64,000 nt of DNA from contig NZ_JANIGL010000003.1 of assembly GCF_024518675.1 (NCBI RefSeq), positions 186,001 through 250,000 on the forward strand, given 5' to 3'. Positions 37,255 through 48,385 of this stretch are shown here, piece after piece (position 1 is the stretch's first letter; each line of letters starts with the position of its first letter). Source of the stretch: Pseudoalteromonas shioyasakiensis. Its GTDB lineage: Bacteria > Pseudomonadota > Gammaproteobacteria > Enterobacterales > Alteromonadaceae. The translations under genes and the position numbers were made by a program. The notes below the pieces were generated by a model, which saw only the letters and a list, made by a program, of their open reading frames with translations, was not told the origin of the DNA and searched no databases.

Positions 37255-39236
37255 TAACACGTCCTTATACGATTAATTTCATTCAGCAATTCGGTATGCT
37301 GTGTGAGAATTTCTGCACCCGAGTTGTTAAGTACGCGACGCCAATTAGGGTATTCCTTATCTGTTCCAGGAATATTCACAGGCAATAGTTGTTCATCAAG
37401 ATCATCTAATTGAATTGCAAATAAACGTGCTGGTGAATGGGCTAAACTTAATGTCAGTGCAGCGTAAATTTCTTTAGCTCCGCTGTCCAAAGTAAAGCCC
37501 GAATGATTACTGTGCTCTAACAGCCTTAGCAACCGTTGTTTTTCAATATCTCTTAGCTTACAGTTGGCATTGTATTGCGCTTCATCGATCAAGTTGTAGT
37601 CACGTTTTATACTAAGATCATGCCCTTGCCACCAGCCAAAAAAGGGCGGTACGTCGTGATTTGCGATCATTAATAAGCAATGTGCAGCAAATGTACCAGC
37701 GGGTAAAAATTCATCATGTTGATCCTTTTCGAAATAAAACAAGCTATTTGAGAAAATGGCTTTATCTGCCATAGCTGTTTTTACCTCCGGTGGCACTACG
37801 CCTAAATCCTCACCAATGACGATGCATTGGTTTAAATGTGATTCTATAGTCAAAATAGCAAGCAAATGCTCAAACGGATAATAAACGTAACAACCATCTT
37901 GCTGACCTTGATTTTCGAAACACCACCATAGCCGTCTGATAGCCATAACATGGTCAATTCGCAAGCCACCTACATCTTCCATATTTGCTCGGATCAGAGC
38001 GCGATAAAAAGCAAAGTTATTTTCCCCCATCTTTATAGGGTTTAAGGCAGGTAAGCCCCAGTTTTGTCCTTGCTCTGCCCATGGATCAGGCGGTGCACCA
38101 ACATATGCAGAGTCTGTGAATAAATGCTGCTGTGAGAGATATTCACTGCCATCACTAGCACAGCCAACAGCTAAATCATTAATTAACCCAATTGACATAC
38201 CAAGCTGCCTAGCAAGTTGCTGGCATTGCTTTAATTGTAAATGAGCCTGCCATTGTAGATAGCAAGAAAAATCAAAGTCTTCAGAGCTTAAAGTAGCCAA
38301 GGTTGTTTGGTGTTGTAAGCGAAATAGTTCAAATTGCTGTAATCGCTCTTTCGTTGCACCGCGCTTAAACTGCTGATATAGCAGATTAAATAACGCGTAT
38401 TTGAAATCAGTTACCTGGCTATAATTAATATAATCTGAAGTTGTTTCTGTGAATGTATGCTCACTAATATACTGAGCTAAACTCGCGTTATTGTGGCTAT
38501 CTTCAGACAAACCAACCGCTATATACAATGGATTTAATAACGCTCGATTATTAGGGCTATAAGGACTGGCCCGCTCTGGCTCGTCAGAAAACAATAAATG
38601 CAAAGGGTTCAGTAATATATAATCGAGATGACAATGTGCTGCATGATTAATCAAATCAAGTAAGTCAGCAAAATCACCTATACCAAAGCCAGCACTATTT
38701 TTTAAGCTATACAATTGAATCGATAGCCCTGTACATTTTTTATCTGAAACTTGGTAGCTTTGACTTGGGGTAACCCATAATTGAGTCTGTGCTTGCTGCG
38801 CACCAGATTGTACGATTACATCATGATAACCTATCGGCAGCTGGGGTAACTTAACTTCAAGCTCCAAGTAAGTAATGCCATTAAAAACATAGTCACCTGT
38901 ACACGGCAATTGATGCAGCGGTACATCAATAGGATGGACATCGATAGATTTAAATTCAATTGAGCACGTCTGGTTCAGTAAACGATGGTCAATTTTAATT
39001 TTTAATGATGGTACTTGCTCGTTAACGAGGCTACAACTGGGCACAAGTTGCAGCCATTTAGCAGCATCAAGTGATACATTTAATTGCGCAACTTGGGTAC
39101 TATTAGTTGGTTCAACCCCACATGCTTGCAGTGCAGCAGAGCGTGTAGCATGCTCAAAATAAATGTGTTCGCCGGTGTATTTTGTATAATCATAGCCAAT
39201 ACCATGCAGATAAAACAACTGCGAAAGTGACTCCAT
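37254..39236 (-). CDS. malQ: 4-alpha-glucanotransferase (amylomaltase)
   Basis: This 660-residue GH77 enzyme shuffles alpha-1,4-glucan segments. It has SLKNSAGFGIGDFADLLDLI, SPYSPNNRALLNPLYI, EDVGGLRIDHVMAIRRLWW (nucleophile Asp), CIVIGEDLGVVPPEV (acid Glu) and IANHDVPPFFGWWQG. The first 150 residues are poorly conserved, as usual in bacterial MalQ of this size. It is second in the glycogen operon, after the small CBM48 gene. Confidence 0.94.
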   Translation of the reverse strand: MESLSQLFYLHGIGYDYTKYTGEHIYFEHATRSAALQACGVEPTNSTQVAQLNVSLDAAKWLQLVPSCSLVNEQVPSLKIKIDHRLLNQTCSIEFKSIDVHPIDVPLHQLPCTGDYVFNGITYLELEVKLPQLPIGYHDVIVQSGAQQAQTQLWVTPSQSYQVSDKKCTGLSIQLYSLKNSAGFGIGDFADLLDLINHAAHCHLDYILLNPLHLLFSDEPERASPYSPNNRALLNPLYIAVGLSEDSHNNASLAQYISEHTFTETTSDYINYSQVTDFKYALFNLLYQQFKRGATKERLQQFELFRLQHQTTLATLSSEDFDFSCYLQWQAHLQLKQCQQLARQLGMSIGLINDLAVGCASDGSEYLSQQHLFTDSAYVGAPPDPWAEQGQNWGLPALNPIKMGENNFAFYRALIRANMEDVGGLRIDHVMAIRRLWWCFENQGQQDGCYVYYPFEHLLAILTIESHLNQCIVIGEDLGVVPPEVKTAMADKAIFSNSLFYFEKDQHDEFLPAGTFAAHCLLMIANHDVPPFFGWWQGHDLSIKRDYNLIDEAQYNANCKLRDIEKQRLLRLLEHSNHSGFTLDSGAKEIYAALTLSLAHSPARLFAIQLDDLDEQLLPVNIPGTDKEYPNWRRVLNNSGAEILTQHTELLNEINRIRTC

Positions 39237-39245
39237 TACATCACC

Positions 39246-39545
39246 TTAAACACGTTGTGTATTAACTATGCTATTCTCTGAACCAAAACTATTAGGTACG
39301 TAGTCATCAGCTTGGTGATCATTGTCCCAAATACTGTCATTAACTAAATATCTAAAGTGGAATTGTTTATCGTTTGGCAAACGTTGCTTAATTTTAAAAC
39401 ATCGCTCTTTTTTATTAAACTTCATAGCAACTGGTTGCCAGTCCGTAAATTCGGCAACTAGCTGTACTTTTTCTGCCTCAGGGTGGCTGAATTCAAATGT
39501 GACTTCTGCTTCATCTTTAGTTTTAAAAAATCGTTTACTTAACAT
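39246..39545 (-). CDS. Stand-alone CBM48 (isoamylase N-terminal-like) protein
   Basis: This 99-residue protein is a single carbohydrate-binding module of the AMPK-beta/isoamylase-N type: VTFEFSHPEAEKVQLVAEFTDWQPVAMKFNKKERCFKIKQRLP then FRYLVNDSIWDNDHQADDYVPNSFGSENSIV. No enzyme domain is attached. The ATG at 39545 follows TTGGAG; the upstream in-frame TTG at 39557 is less likely. It heads the glycogen operon nine bases before malQ. It probably binds glycogen or an enzyme of the pathway, as AMPK-beta modules do, but its role is not known. Confidence 0.88.
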   Translation of the reverse strand: MLSKRFFKTKDEAEVTFEFSHPEAEKVQLVAEFTDWQPVAMKFNKKERCFKIKQRLPNDKQFHFRYLVNDSIWDNDHQADDYVPNSFGSENSIVNTQRV

Positions 39546-39924
39546 AGCGGGCTCCAACTAAACTCAACGTTTATTAATCTGTGCACCGTGCTTTGTTCAA
39601 CTACTCAACATCTGCCGGGGTATACTGATATTAGTTAATCAGATAAATATTTATGCATTATGACAGTGCAATAAAAAAAAATTCGCACTAACTCTGTGCA
39701 AAAAAAGAACAATCCCATTCGCTCACACAAAGCAAGCTAAGATCTGCAAGTTTTAAACCAGTGTTTAGTTATTAAACAAATCTCAATGCACAAAATAGAT
39801 AAAACTTTGCCTCTGGTAAAGTGAAATAAACTAATGCGACGTAATATAAAAACTCAACTAAGACAGTAGATTAACTACTCTAAAAACGCTCACTTGATTT
39901 TTTAACAAAGGCAACACTTAACAT

Positions 39925-39953
39925 TTGTCACTTTAACTCACACACTATATACT
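39925..39953 (+). promoter_or_regulatory. Sigma-70-like promoter of the GGDEF-EAL gene
   Basis: TTGTCA (39925-39930), 17 bases, TATACT (39948-39953), about 70 bases before the ATG at 40022. It lies in the 476-base gap between the divergent glycogen operon and this gene. The rest of the gap is AT-rich; I could not fix the glycogen promoter, although a TTGCAC at 39671-39666 (minus) is a weak candidate -35. Confidence 0.6.
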
Positions 39954-40021
39954 GAAATAAAAGTACCACCCCCAGAAACAAGTTTTAATAATAAAAATTG
40001 GGGTCATTATGGTTAAATGGA

Positions 40022-41944
40022 ATGATAAAAATTTTTCGTACGGTCAGTATTGCTATCATAGTTCTTATTGTGTTTTGCTATGGGCTAAATATATTATTAA
40101 CAAAGCAAATCAACGATGTTTCACCACAACAATCTAGCATTGCGATCCGTACATTCCCTATTGCAAATACACAACTAATCACTCCTCCTTGGTATAATCC
40201 TATTTTGAGTGGTCACCGAGTGATCACCAGCGCTGGCAACGACTATCTTTTAGTTAGAGTTACGGATACTGATTTTGTGACCGCTAAGTCGTCGTCTTTA
40301 TTGCTTGCGACCTTACTTTCCCCGGCAAATTTGATCATTGTCATTTTAATGGGTTTGTGGTTAACCTGGTATTTGGGCAACTTAAAACGCATTAAGCAAC
40401 AAAAAACCACCATTGAGCAATTAAACCTACAAACAGATAAATTATTAGCTTCGTTTAATATTCAATTACCCTCTGTTGAAGTATCAAATTCTGTTGCTCG
40501 GTTAAATCAAGCGCTATCAGCTCTGAACTCCCATATCTCAACCTATGCTCGTGAAACGCAAACCAGCATTAGCCAAGACAAACTCACACTGCTTATTGAT
40601 CGCCATGCTTATATTGAACATTTAGAAAAGCAACTAAATAGTGCTGAACTTGAGAAAATTCACTGCGCATTGTTGTTCATTGATTTAGATGGATTTAAAC
40701 AAGTAAATGATTCGTTTGGCCACAGTTTTGGTGATGAAGTCTTAATTCAAGTTGCAGAACGTTTGGCGAGTGTATTACGTAACCATAAACTCAATGATGT
40801 AAACCCAACGAGCATGTTAGAACAAAACCTAGCGCGTTTGGGTGGTGATGAATTTTCAATATTTATCAATAATATTGACTCAGATTCTAAAACACTTGAA
40901 GTAGCGCAAAATGTATTAAATGAAATTGAGCGTGATTTTGTCTTAGGTAATAAGCTCATAAAAATAAGTGCAAGCGTCGGCATTGCTGTTTACCCAGAAA
41001 GCGCCTCAACTCCCCACGCTTTGTTACAAATGGCGGATGTTGCAATGTACCGAGCCAAAACCGATGGTCGCGGTATCTTCAAAGTCTACTCCCCTGAAAT
41101 GGGTAACAAAATGCGCCGCTATCATTACTTACTTGAGGAGCTGCGTTTAGCTATTGCTTGTCAAAATTTTCACCTTTCGTTTCAACCAATCGTCAATGTT
41201 GAAGACTGTGCGATTGACTATTTTGAAGCATTGGCCCGCTGGGACCACCCGGTGGAAGGCCTTATATCTCCTGTTGAGTTTATTCCTATCGCTGAAGAGT
41301 CAAACTTAATTTTAGAGCTTGGTGATTGGATCATGCTTGAGTCATGCCGCCAAATGTCAGCTTGGCATAATGCAGGAATGCGCAAAGTAAAAATATCGGT
41401 CAACGTCTCTGGTATTCAATTAAAACATCGGCCAATTTTTGACTGGGTAATGACAAAACTCGCTAAAACAGGTCTACCCGCTACGGCCTTAATGTTAGAG
41501 ATTACAGAGTCAACGCTTATCACAGCCAGTGACAGCATTATCGAAGAGTTAGAAAAGTTACGTAACAAAGGGGTCACCATTGCTATTGACGACTTTGGCA
41601 CAGGCTTTAGCTCACTGAGTACGCTGGCTGACTTACCTATAGATGTTATAAAAATAGATAGACTCTTTACTGCTCAAGCGAACGAGAATCCTAAATATAA
41701 TGAAATACTTAACTCAATTAGTGAACTGGGCACAAAACTCGGTCTGAAAATTGTAGCTGAAGGCGTCGAGCAGTTGGAACAATTCGAATTAGTGAAAAGA
41801 CTCGGCATAAGTAGTGTACAAGGTTACCTTGTCAGTCGGCCTCAATCTTCTGTTAATGTTGGCTGTAAAGTACTGCAAGGTAATGTTAACCATATCGCAG
41901 CGACTGGCACCGGTGTGTGGCAATTAGAGAGCGAAGCAAAATAG
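40022..41944 (+). CDS. Membrane GGDEF-EAL cyclic-di-GMP protein
   Basis: This 640-residue protein has two transmembrane segments (about residues 3-24 and 95-115) flanking a periplasmic stretch of about 75 residues. A helical linker follows, then a GGDEF domain with an intact GGDEF at residues 274-278 (RLGGDEFSIF) and an EAL domain with Glu402-Ala-Leu and DDFGTGFSSL. Both active sites look intact, so it could make and break c-di-GMP. The small periplasmic sensor has no recognised domain. I start at the ATG at 40022; an in-frame TTG at 39998 would add eight residues. Confidence 0.93.
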   Translation: MIKIFRTVSIAIIVLIVFCYGLNILLTKQINDVSPQQSSIAIRTFPIANTQLITPPWYNPILSGHRVITSAGNDYLLVRVTDTDFVTAKSSSLLLATLLSPANLIIVILMGLWLTWYLGNLKRIKQQKTTIEQLNLQTDKLLASFNIQLPSVEVSNSVARLNQALSALNSHISTYARETQTSISQDKLTLLIDRHAYIEHLEKQLNSAELEKIHCALLFIDLDGFKQVNDSFGHSFGDEVLIQVAERLASVLRNHKLNDVNPTSMLEQNLARLGGDEFSIFINNIDSDSKTLEVAQNVLNEIERDFVLGNKLIKISASVGIAVYPESASTPHALLQMADVAMYRAKTDGRGIFKVYSPEMGNKMRRYHYLLEELRLAIACQNFHLSFQPIVNVEDCAIDYFEALARWDHPVEGLISPVEFIPIAEESNLILELGDWIMLESCRQMSAWHNAGMRKVKISVNVSGIQLKHRPIFDWVMTKLAKTGLPATALMLEITESTLITASDSIIEELEKLRNKGVTIAIDDFGTGFSSLSTLADLPIDVIKIDRLFTAQANENPKYNEILNSISELGTKLGLKIVAEGVEQLEQFELVKRLGISSVQGYLVSRPQSSVNVGCKVLQGNVNHIAATGTGVWQLESEAK

Positions 41945-42013
41945 TTTTAATATAGTAATTAGTCATAAAATACAGCATAATAATCAAAACTTTAATACCC
42001 ACCTCAAACGTTT

Positions 42014-42931
42014 ATGCTTAAAAAAAGCTTTTATGCCACGCTGCTGATTTTTGTTATTAGCGCCAGTGTTATTATCGGTACTTCAATCCATACCCTATAC
42101 AGCAAAAAGAGAGTGTCTGTTGATCCTCGGCTAAAAGAAATTTCTGGAATTGAGTTCGACAAATCCATGAGGTTATGGGCTATAAACGATGGCGGCGATG
42201 ACGCCAAACTTTATCGGTTAGCCGACGATGGCTCTATTGCCAAAGAAGTGTTGGTGACAAACGCTAAAAATATCGATTGGGAAGATATGACTCAAAATGA
42301 TTTTGGCCATTTCTTTTTAGGTGATTTTGGCAACAATAAGCAAGAGCGCAAATGGTTAACAATTTATAAAATTGAAAATCCTATCGACATTAAAGGAAAT
42401 ACCACACAAGCGGAAATTATTAAATTTACTTACCCTGAGCTCAATAGTCAGCCTGTAGCACCGGACAAACGAAATTTCGACTTAGAAGCGTTTGTCTCGT
42501 TTGGCCGCCATTTATATTTATTCACTAAGAATCGCACTAAACCCTTTGATGGTATAACCAATGTATATAAAGTAGGCGATCATGCTGCAAATTTTGATGC
42601 CCAGTTGATTGACTCATTTCAAACTTGCACGACGATGGAGAAACTTTGCTGGATAACCTCTGCCGCACTTAGCCCAGACAGGAAAAAACTCGTACTCCTT
42701 GATTCCACCAGCATATGGCTATTTGAAAACTTTACTGGAGATAAATTTTTCTCTGGTGATGTATCCAGAATAGATTTAGGCATTGTTACTCAAAAAGAAG
42801 CCATTACCTTTTATGATGAAAATACCCTTATCTTCACAGATGAGGAATTTAAAGGAATTGGTGGCAACGCTTATGTAATAAAGTTGGATGAAGTCGAGAA
42901 AAAAATCATCCGTCAACTACCAAATAAGTAA
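42014..42931 (+). CDS. Membrane-anchored propeller-like protein of unknown function
   Basis: This 305-residue protein has an uncleaved or weakly cleaved N-terminal hydrophobic segment (about 4-28) and a beta-rich body with repeated short strands: RLKEISGIEFDKSMRLWAIND, KNIDWEDMTQ, HFFLGDFGNNK, NFDLEAFVSFGRHLYLFTKNR, SAALSPDRKKLVLLDSTSIWLF. The pattern suggests a six-blade propeller like those of SdiA-regulated or SMP-30-type proteins, but I recognise no catalytic set. It lies downstream of the GGDEF-EAL gene with a 69-base gap. Function unknown. Confidence 0.72.
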   Translation: MLKKSFYATLLIFVISASVIIGTSIHTLYSKKRVSVDPRLKEISGIEFDKSMRLWAINDGGDDAKLYRLADDGSIAKEVLVTNAKNIDWEDMTQNDFGHFFLGDFGNNKQERKWLTIYKIENPIDIKGNTTQAEIIKFTYPELNSQPVAPDKRNFDLEAFVSFGRHLYLFTKNRTKPFDGITNVYKVGDHAANFDAQLIDSFQTCTTMEKLCWITSAALSPDRKKLVLLDSTSIWLFENFTGDKFFSGDVSRIDLGIVTQKEAITFYDENTLIFTDEEFKGIGGNAYVIKLDEVEKKIIRQLPNK

Positions 42932-42932
42932 C

Positions 42933-42956
42933 GCTGTATTTAAATTCAAATACAGC
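42933..42956. repeat. Inverted repeat between converging genes
   Basis: GCTGTATTT, six-base loop, AAATACAGC, between the propeller-like gene and the Lrp-type gene. There is no T tract on either side, so it may be a weak terminator or only a stable 3' RNA end. Confidence 0.45.
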
Positions 42957-42982
42957 CCACAGGCGTTATAAATATCATACAA

Positions 42983-43411
42983 TTAACGATTGAATTTGGT
43001 TTCTAAAATAACAGATGAAGTGGTTCTTTCCACCCCATCGAGGTTACCTATATCATCCAGTAAATGACTCAGTTTTTCTAAGTTTTGTGCCTGTACAACG
43101 GCGATTAAATCAAATTCACCACTAATCGCGTATAGCTGAGAAATAGCATCAATTTGTTTAAGCTCCAAATTCGTTTTGGTCGTCAATTTTTGTTTAACCT
43201 TGATAGACACATGGGCCGCAACCATGGCATTTAAATAGGCTTCACCGTAGTCAACACTGTAACCTTTGATGACACCCGTTTCTTCTAATTTTAACATTCG
43301 ACTTTGTACAGTAGAGCGCGATAAGTTCAACGCTCGCGCTAGGTCAGAAATACTTGCTCGCGCATTGGTTCGTAAAATAGCGAGTAACTTTTCATCTTGC
43401 TTACTAATCAT
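42983..43411 (-). CDS. Lrp/AsnC-family transcriptional regulator
   Basis: This 142-residue regulator has the N-terminal helix-turn-helix (DEKLLAILRTNARASISDLARALNLSRSTVQSRMLKLEETGVIKGY) and a C-terminal RAM ligand-binding domain (VAAHVSIKVKQ, ISGEFDLIAVVQ). It diverges from the arginine succinyltransferase operon across a 193-base gap and may control it in response to an amino acid. The direct ligand is not deducible. I found no convincing ArgR box or sigma-54 promoter in the gap. Confidence 0.9.
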   Translation of the reverse strand: MISKQDEKLLAILRTNARASISDLARALNLSRSTVQSRMLKLEETGVIKGYSVDYGEAYLNAMVAAHVSIKVKQKLTTKTNLELKQIDAISQLYAISGEFDLIAVVQAQNLEKLSHLLDDIGNLDGVERTTSSVILETKFNR

Positions 43412-43568
43412 TTTGACAACCTAATTCATCAATATGACTTTTATTATAATCATTTTACACAATTTAGCACTGCAAATTTAACTAACGAAGCTAGATAATA
43501 GAACAATAAAAACAATTTAGCCGCTTACGGCAATTTTATTTGATTGTGATTAACAATTAACTCGTTAA

Positions 43569-44810
<1,242 letters not shown>

Positions 44811-44816
44811 TCTATT

Positions 44817-44846
44817 TTAGCGCCCTGTTAAATACATGGGCGCTAA
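44817..44846 (+). repeat. Hairpin between astC and astA
   Basis: TTAGCGCCC (44817-44825) and GGGCGCTAA (44838-44846) pair perfectly around a 12-base loop, eight bases after the astC stop. The second arm lies just before the astA ribosome-binding site GGAG. No T tract follows, so it is more likely an RNA stability or translation element than a terminator. Confidence 0.6.
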
Positions 44847-44858
44847 TGGAGTAAAAGA

Positions 44859-45893
44859 ATGCAAGTATTACGTCCTATAACAGCAAATGATTTTGATGCA
44901 CTTAAGCAAATTGCCGTTGAATCTGGCCATGGTTTTACCTCGCTTCCAGTCGATGATCAACTCTTGTTAGAAAAAATCGCACGCGCTGAAAATAGCTTTA
45001 CTAAAGACATTAATCAGCCTCACGATGAAAGTTACCTATTTGTACTTGAAGACAGTGAAACAGGTGATGTTGTTGGTACCACCGCTATTGAAGCTGCGGT
45101 TGGACTGAACGTTCCTTTATATCATTACCACTTAGGCAAAACCGTTCATCACTCTCGTACACTAAACGTTTATAATACAGTTGATATACTCAGCATGTGC
45201 AACGACTATACGGGTTGCTCTGAGATTTGTACCTTATTTTTACGTGAAGCTAGCCGCAAAGGACTCGCTGGACGATTTTTATCTCGTTCACGGTTTTTAT
45301 TTATGGCACAACACAGTGAACGCTTTGCCGATACTATTATCGCCGAAATGCGCGGTGTCAGTGATGAAAATGGCCATTCTCCTTTTTGGCAATGGTTAGA
45401 AGAGCACTTCTTTAGTATTGAATTTCCTCAAGCAGATCATCTCGTGGGCTTAGGCGACAAAGTGTTTATCAGCGAGTTAATGCCAAAATACCCTATTTAT
45501 GCCAATTTACTCAGCCAAAAAGCGCAGGCTGTTATTGGCCAAGTACACGAAAAAACCAAACCTGCACTTAAGCTACTTGAAAAAGAAGGCTTTGAACATC
45601 GCGGCTACGTTGATTTGTTCGATGCAGGACCTACCGTTGAAGCAAAGCTCGGTAATATACGCAGTGTACGAGAATCATTGGTCTGTCCAATTTCTATCGG
45701 TGAGCTCGATTATGTAGACGAGCAAAGCTCTGACACATTGGCGATTTGCAACCAAGGCGTGAGTGACTTTAGAGCCACATTCACTAAACATGCCCATTAT
45801 AATCACGCTAAGCATACCCTAATTGTTAGCAAAGACGTTGCCCTCGCACTTAAATTAAAACAAGGGGATGCAGCGCGATTTTTCCGCCTGTAA
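44859..45893 (+). CDS. astA: Arginine N-succinyltransferase
   Basis: This 344-residue enzyme transfers succinyl from succinyl-CoA to arginine, the first step of the ammonia-producing AST pathway. It begins [30 protein letters not shown] and has [28 protein letters not shown] and [21 protein letters not shown], all typical of AstA. The single-gene form is as in enterics. GGAG lies before the ATG. Confidence 0.95.
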   Translation: MQVLRPITANDFDALKQIAVESGHGFTSLPVDDQLLLEKIARAENSFTKDINQPHDESYLFVLEDSETGDVVGTTAIEAAVGLNVPLYHYHLGKTVHHSRTLNVYNTVDILSMCNDYTGCSEICTLFLREASRKGLAGRFLSRSRFLFMAQHSERFADTIIAEMRGVSDENGHSPFWQWLEEHFFSIEFPQADHLVGLGDKVFISELMPKYPIYANLLSQKAQAVIGQVHEKTKPALKLLEKEGFEHRGYVDLFDAGPTVEAKLGNIRSVRESLVCPISIGELDYVDEQSSDTLAICNQGVSDFRATFTKHAHYNHAKHTLIVSKDVALALKLKQGDAARFFRL

Positions 45894-45910
45894 ACCTCAG
45901 TAGGAATAGT

Positions 45911-47392
45911 ATGAATTCAGAATCTCTCAATACACAATTAATCAATAACCAGTGGCAAGCAGGTCTTGGCCACACTTTTAATTCAGTAAACCCAAGTAAT
46001 GGTGAGATTATTTGGCAAGGTGCAACTGCAAACCCAGCACAAGTTGATAGTGCAATTAAAGCGGCACGCCAAGCCCAGTACTCTTGGACAGATACGCCGA
46101 TCTCACAGCGTATCACCATCTTAGAAAATTTTGTAGCCCAGTTAAAAGAACACAGCGAAGAGTTTGCCACCATCATCGCCCGAGAAACAGGTAAGCCATT
46201 GTGGGAAACTCGTACAGAAGTAGGCGCAATGACAAGCAAAGTTGCCATTTCAATCAAGGCTCATAATGAGCGTACTGGAATGACCGAAAACCCAATGCCT
46301 GGCGCAAAGGCATTTATCCGCCATAAACCACACGGTGTAGTGGCTATATTTGGCCCTTATAACTTCCCGGGTCATTTACCAAACGGACACATTGTACCGG
46401 CCATTTTAGCGGGTAATACAGTGGTATTTAAACCTTCTGAATTAACCCCTTATGTTGCGCAGTTTACTTTAGAGTTATGGCTAAAAGCTGGCTTACCTAA
46501 GGGGGTAATAAACCTAGTTCAGGGTGAGGTTGAAACAGGTAAAGCGCTAGCTAGCCACCAAGATATTGATGGTTTATTTTTTACCGGAAGCTCAAACACT
46601 GGCCATCTATTACATAAACAATTTGCAGGCCAGCCAGGTAAAATTTTAGCATTGGAGATGGGCGGTAATAACCCACTTATTATTAAAGATGTAGCTGATA
46701 TTAGCGCGGCGACTCACGATATTATTCAGTCTGGCTTTATTACGTCAGGGCAACGCTGTACCTGTGCCCGCCGTGTTTTTATCGAAAACAGTAAAAATGG
46801 CGATGCTATTTTAGCAAAACTTATTGAAGCGACTAAAAATATCCTAGTTGCTGACAGTTTTGCTGAGCAGCAACCTTTTATGGGCGCGATGATCAGTGAA
46901 CAAGCAGCACTTGGCATGCTCAAAGCTCAGCAAAGCTTAATTGATTTAGGTGCAAAGCCATTAGTCGAAATGCAACACTTAGCGTCTGGGACAGGCTTTG
47001 TCAGCCCGGGAATTATTGATGTTACCCACATTAAGGCAATGCCAGATGAAGAGCATTTTGGTCCACTGATAAAAGTATACCGTTATGACGACTTTGATAA
47101 CGCGATTGCAGAGGCTAATAATACATCTTTTGGCCTATCAGCAGGGCTATTAAGTGATTCAGCCACAGATTACCAACATTTTTTAACACGAATTCGTGCC
47201 GGTATTGTTAATTGGAACCGCCCTATCACTGGTGCTTCTAGTGCAGCACCATTTGGCGGTATTGGGGCAAGTGGTAATCACAGAGCCAGCGCCTATTATG
47301 CTGCAGATTACTGCTCGTACCCCGTTTCATCAGTAGAAGCCGAGCACGTTAGTTTACCAACAACCCTCGCGCCGGGCTTAATCATAGAATAA
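45911..47392 (+). CDS. astD: N-succinylglutamate 5-semialdehyde dehydrogenase
   Basis: This 493-residue NAD-dependent aldehyde dehydrogenase has [50 protein letters not shown] with the catalytic Glu and [10 protein letters not shown] with the catalytic Cys. It carries out step 4 of the AST pathway. It is 17 bases after astA, and GTAGGA lies upstream of the ATG. astB and astE are not in the window. Confidence 0.95.
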   Translation: MNSESLNTQLINNQWQAGLGHTFNSVNPSNGEIIWQGATANPAQVDSAIKAARQAQYSWTDTPISQRITILENFVAQLKEHSEEFATIIARETGKPLWETRTEVGAMTSKVAISIKAHNERTGMTENPMPGAKAFIRHKPHGVVAIFGPYNFPGHLPNGHIVPAILAGNTVVFKPSELTPYVAQFTLELWLKAGLPKGVINLVQGEVETGKALASHQDIDGLFFTGSSNTGHLLHKQFAGQPGKILALEMGGNNPLIIKDVADISAATHDIIQSGFITSGQRCTCARRVFIENSKNGDAILAKLIEATKNILVADSFAEQQPFMGAMISEQAALGMLKAQQSLIDLGAKPLVEMQHLASGTGFVSPGIIDVTHIKAMPDEEHFGPLIKVYRYDDFDNAIAEANNTSFGLSAGLLSDSATDYQHFLTRIRAGIVNWNRPITGASSAAPFGGIGASGNHRASAYYAADYCSYPVSSVEAEHVSLPTTLAPGLIIE

Positions 47393-47429
47393 TTAATAGA
47401 CAACTCAGTCACAAAATTAAGGAATTAAA

Positions 47430-48233
47430 ATGCATACAGATGTGAATACGCTATTTGACAACTTATGGCAAAACTACCTCGAGGTAACACCGTCGGCCGT
47501 TAAAGTACATGAATTACTTGGCTCAACGCAAAAAGATGACGTTATTAATGACCATATTGCGCTACGTACCTTCAATCATGAAAAAATAGGTCTGGAAAAA
47601 CTGGCTGCCCATTTTCTAGCAATTGGCTATAAAGAATGTGGTGAGTACCATTTTGAAGCGAAAAAATTGTATGCGAAACATTATGAGTATCCAGACACAA
47701 CACAACCCAAAGTATTTATTTCTGAATTGCTCGTTGAGAAATGCTCAGAAGAGCTGCAAACGATTGTCAATGACATGGTAGCAAACATAGACGCCGATAC
47801 TGTCTCAGCGGATGACTTCTTATACTCAGGCCCCCATTGGCAAGTAAGCTCTGATACGTATAAAAAACTACTAAGCGAAAGTGAATATGCTGCATGGATG
47901 TCAGCATGGGGCTACCGTGCTAACCACTTCACAGTGAGTATTAATGAACTAGCCAAATTTGATAATATTGAAGATGTAAACCACGCCCTAAAGGAGGCAG
48001 GCTTTGCTTTAAATACATCTGGCGGTGAAATAAAAGGTTCACCTGAGGTTTTACTCGAGCAATCATCCACGCTTGCTGATGATTATGCCGTTGAATTTAG
48101 TGATGGCACTATGAGTGTACCTAGCTGTTTCTATGAGTTTGCCCTACGTTACAACAAACCTGATGGCAAACTTTACACTGGCTTTGTTGCCGCGTCAGCT
48201 GATAAAATATTCGAAAGTACTAACGCACGTTAG
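47430..48233 (+). CDS. DUF1338 family protein (2-oxoadipate dioxygenase-like)
   Basis: This 267-residue protein has INDHIALRTFNHEKIGLEKLAAHFLAIGY near the N-terminus and RANHFTVSINEL and FYEFALRY towards the C-terminus, as in DUF1338. His and Glu residues in these blocks match the metal ligands of the family. A longer relative, HglS of Pseudomonas putida, converts 2-oxoadipate to 2-hydroxyglutarate in lysine breakdown. This copy is short and lies 37 bases after astD, so an amino-acid catabolic role is likely but the substrate may differ. A terminator follows. Confidence 0.8.
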   Translation: MHTDVNTLFDNLWQNYLEVTPSAVKVHELLGSTQKDDVINDHIALRTFNHEKIGLEKLAAHFLAIGYKECGEYHFEAKKLYAKHYEYPDTTQPKVFISELLVEKCSEELQTIVNDMVANIDADTVSADDFLYSGPHWQVSSDTYKKLLSESEYAAWMSAWGYRANHFTVSINELAKFDNIEDVNHALKEAGFALNTSGGEIKGSPEVLLEQSSTLADDYAVEFSDGTMSVPSCFYEFALRYNKPDGKLYTGFVAASADKIFESTNAR

Positions 48234-48262
48234 TTAGACCATCGTAAAATAAATATAGACCA

Positions 48263-48287
48263 AACCTCACTTTATAAGTGAGGTTTT
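48263..48287 (+). terminator. Terminator after the ast operon
   Basis: AAACCTCACTTTATAAGTGAGGTTTTT: a nine- to eleven-base stem with T run, 30 bases after the DUF1338 stop. Confidence 0.85.
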
Positions 48288-48344
48288 TCATCAATAATTT
48301 AATAGTCATAACAAACGCAATCAATAACGCTAAAATCACTGATA

Positions 48345-48350
48345 TATAAT
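48345..48350 (+). promoter_or_regulatory. Candidate -10 element for the decarboxylase transcript
   Basis: A perfect TATAAT, with no strong -35 at 16-18 bases (CAATAA is the nearest). If used, transcription would begin near 48357, leaving about 240 bases of leader before the decarboxylase ATG at 48601. Confidence 0.4.
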
Positions 48351-48385
48351 AGCTAAAACATTTTTAATTATTTTAAAAAAAACTA

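Noticed and set aside
39558..40021. AT-rich gap as a replication origin or riboswitch
   Set aside because: No DnaA-box cluster and no conserved-looking folded element; it fits a divergent promoter region.
42933..42956. Inverted repeat as a classical rho-independent terminator
   Set aside because: Stem is AT-rich and no T run follows on either strand.
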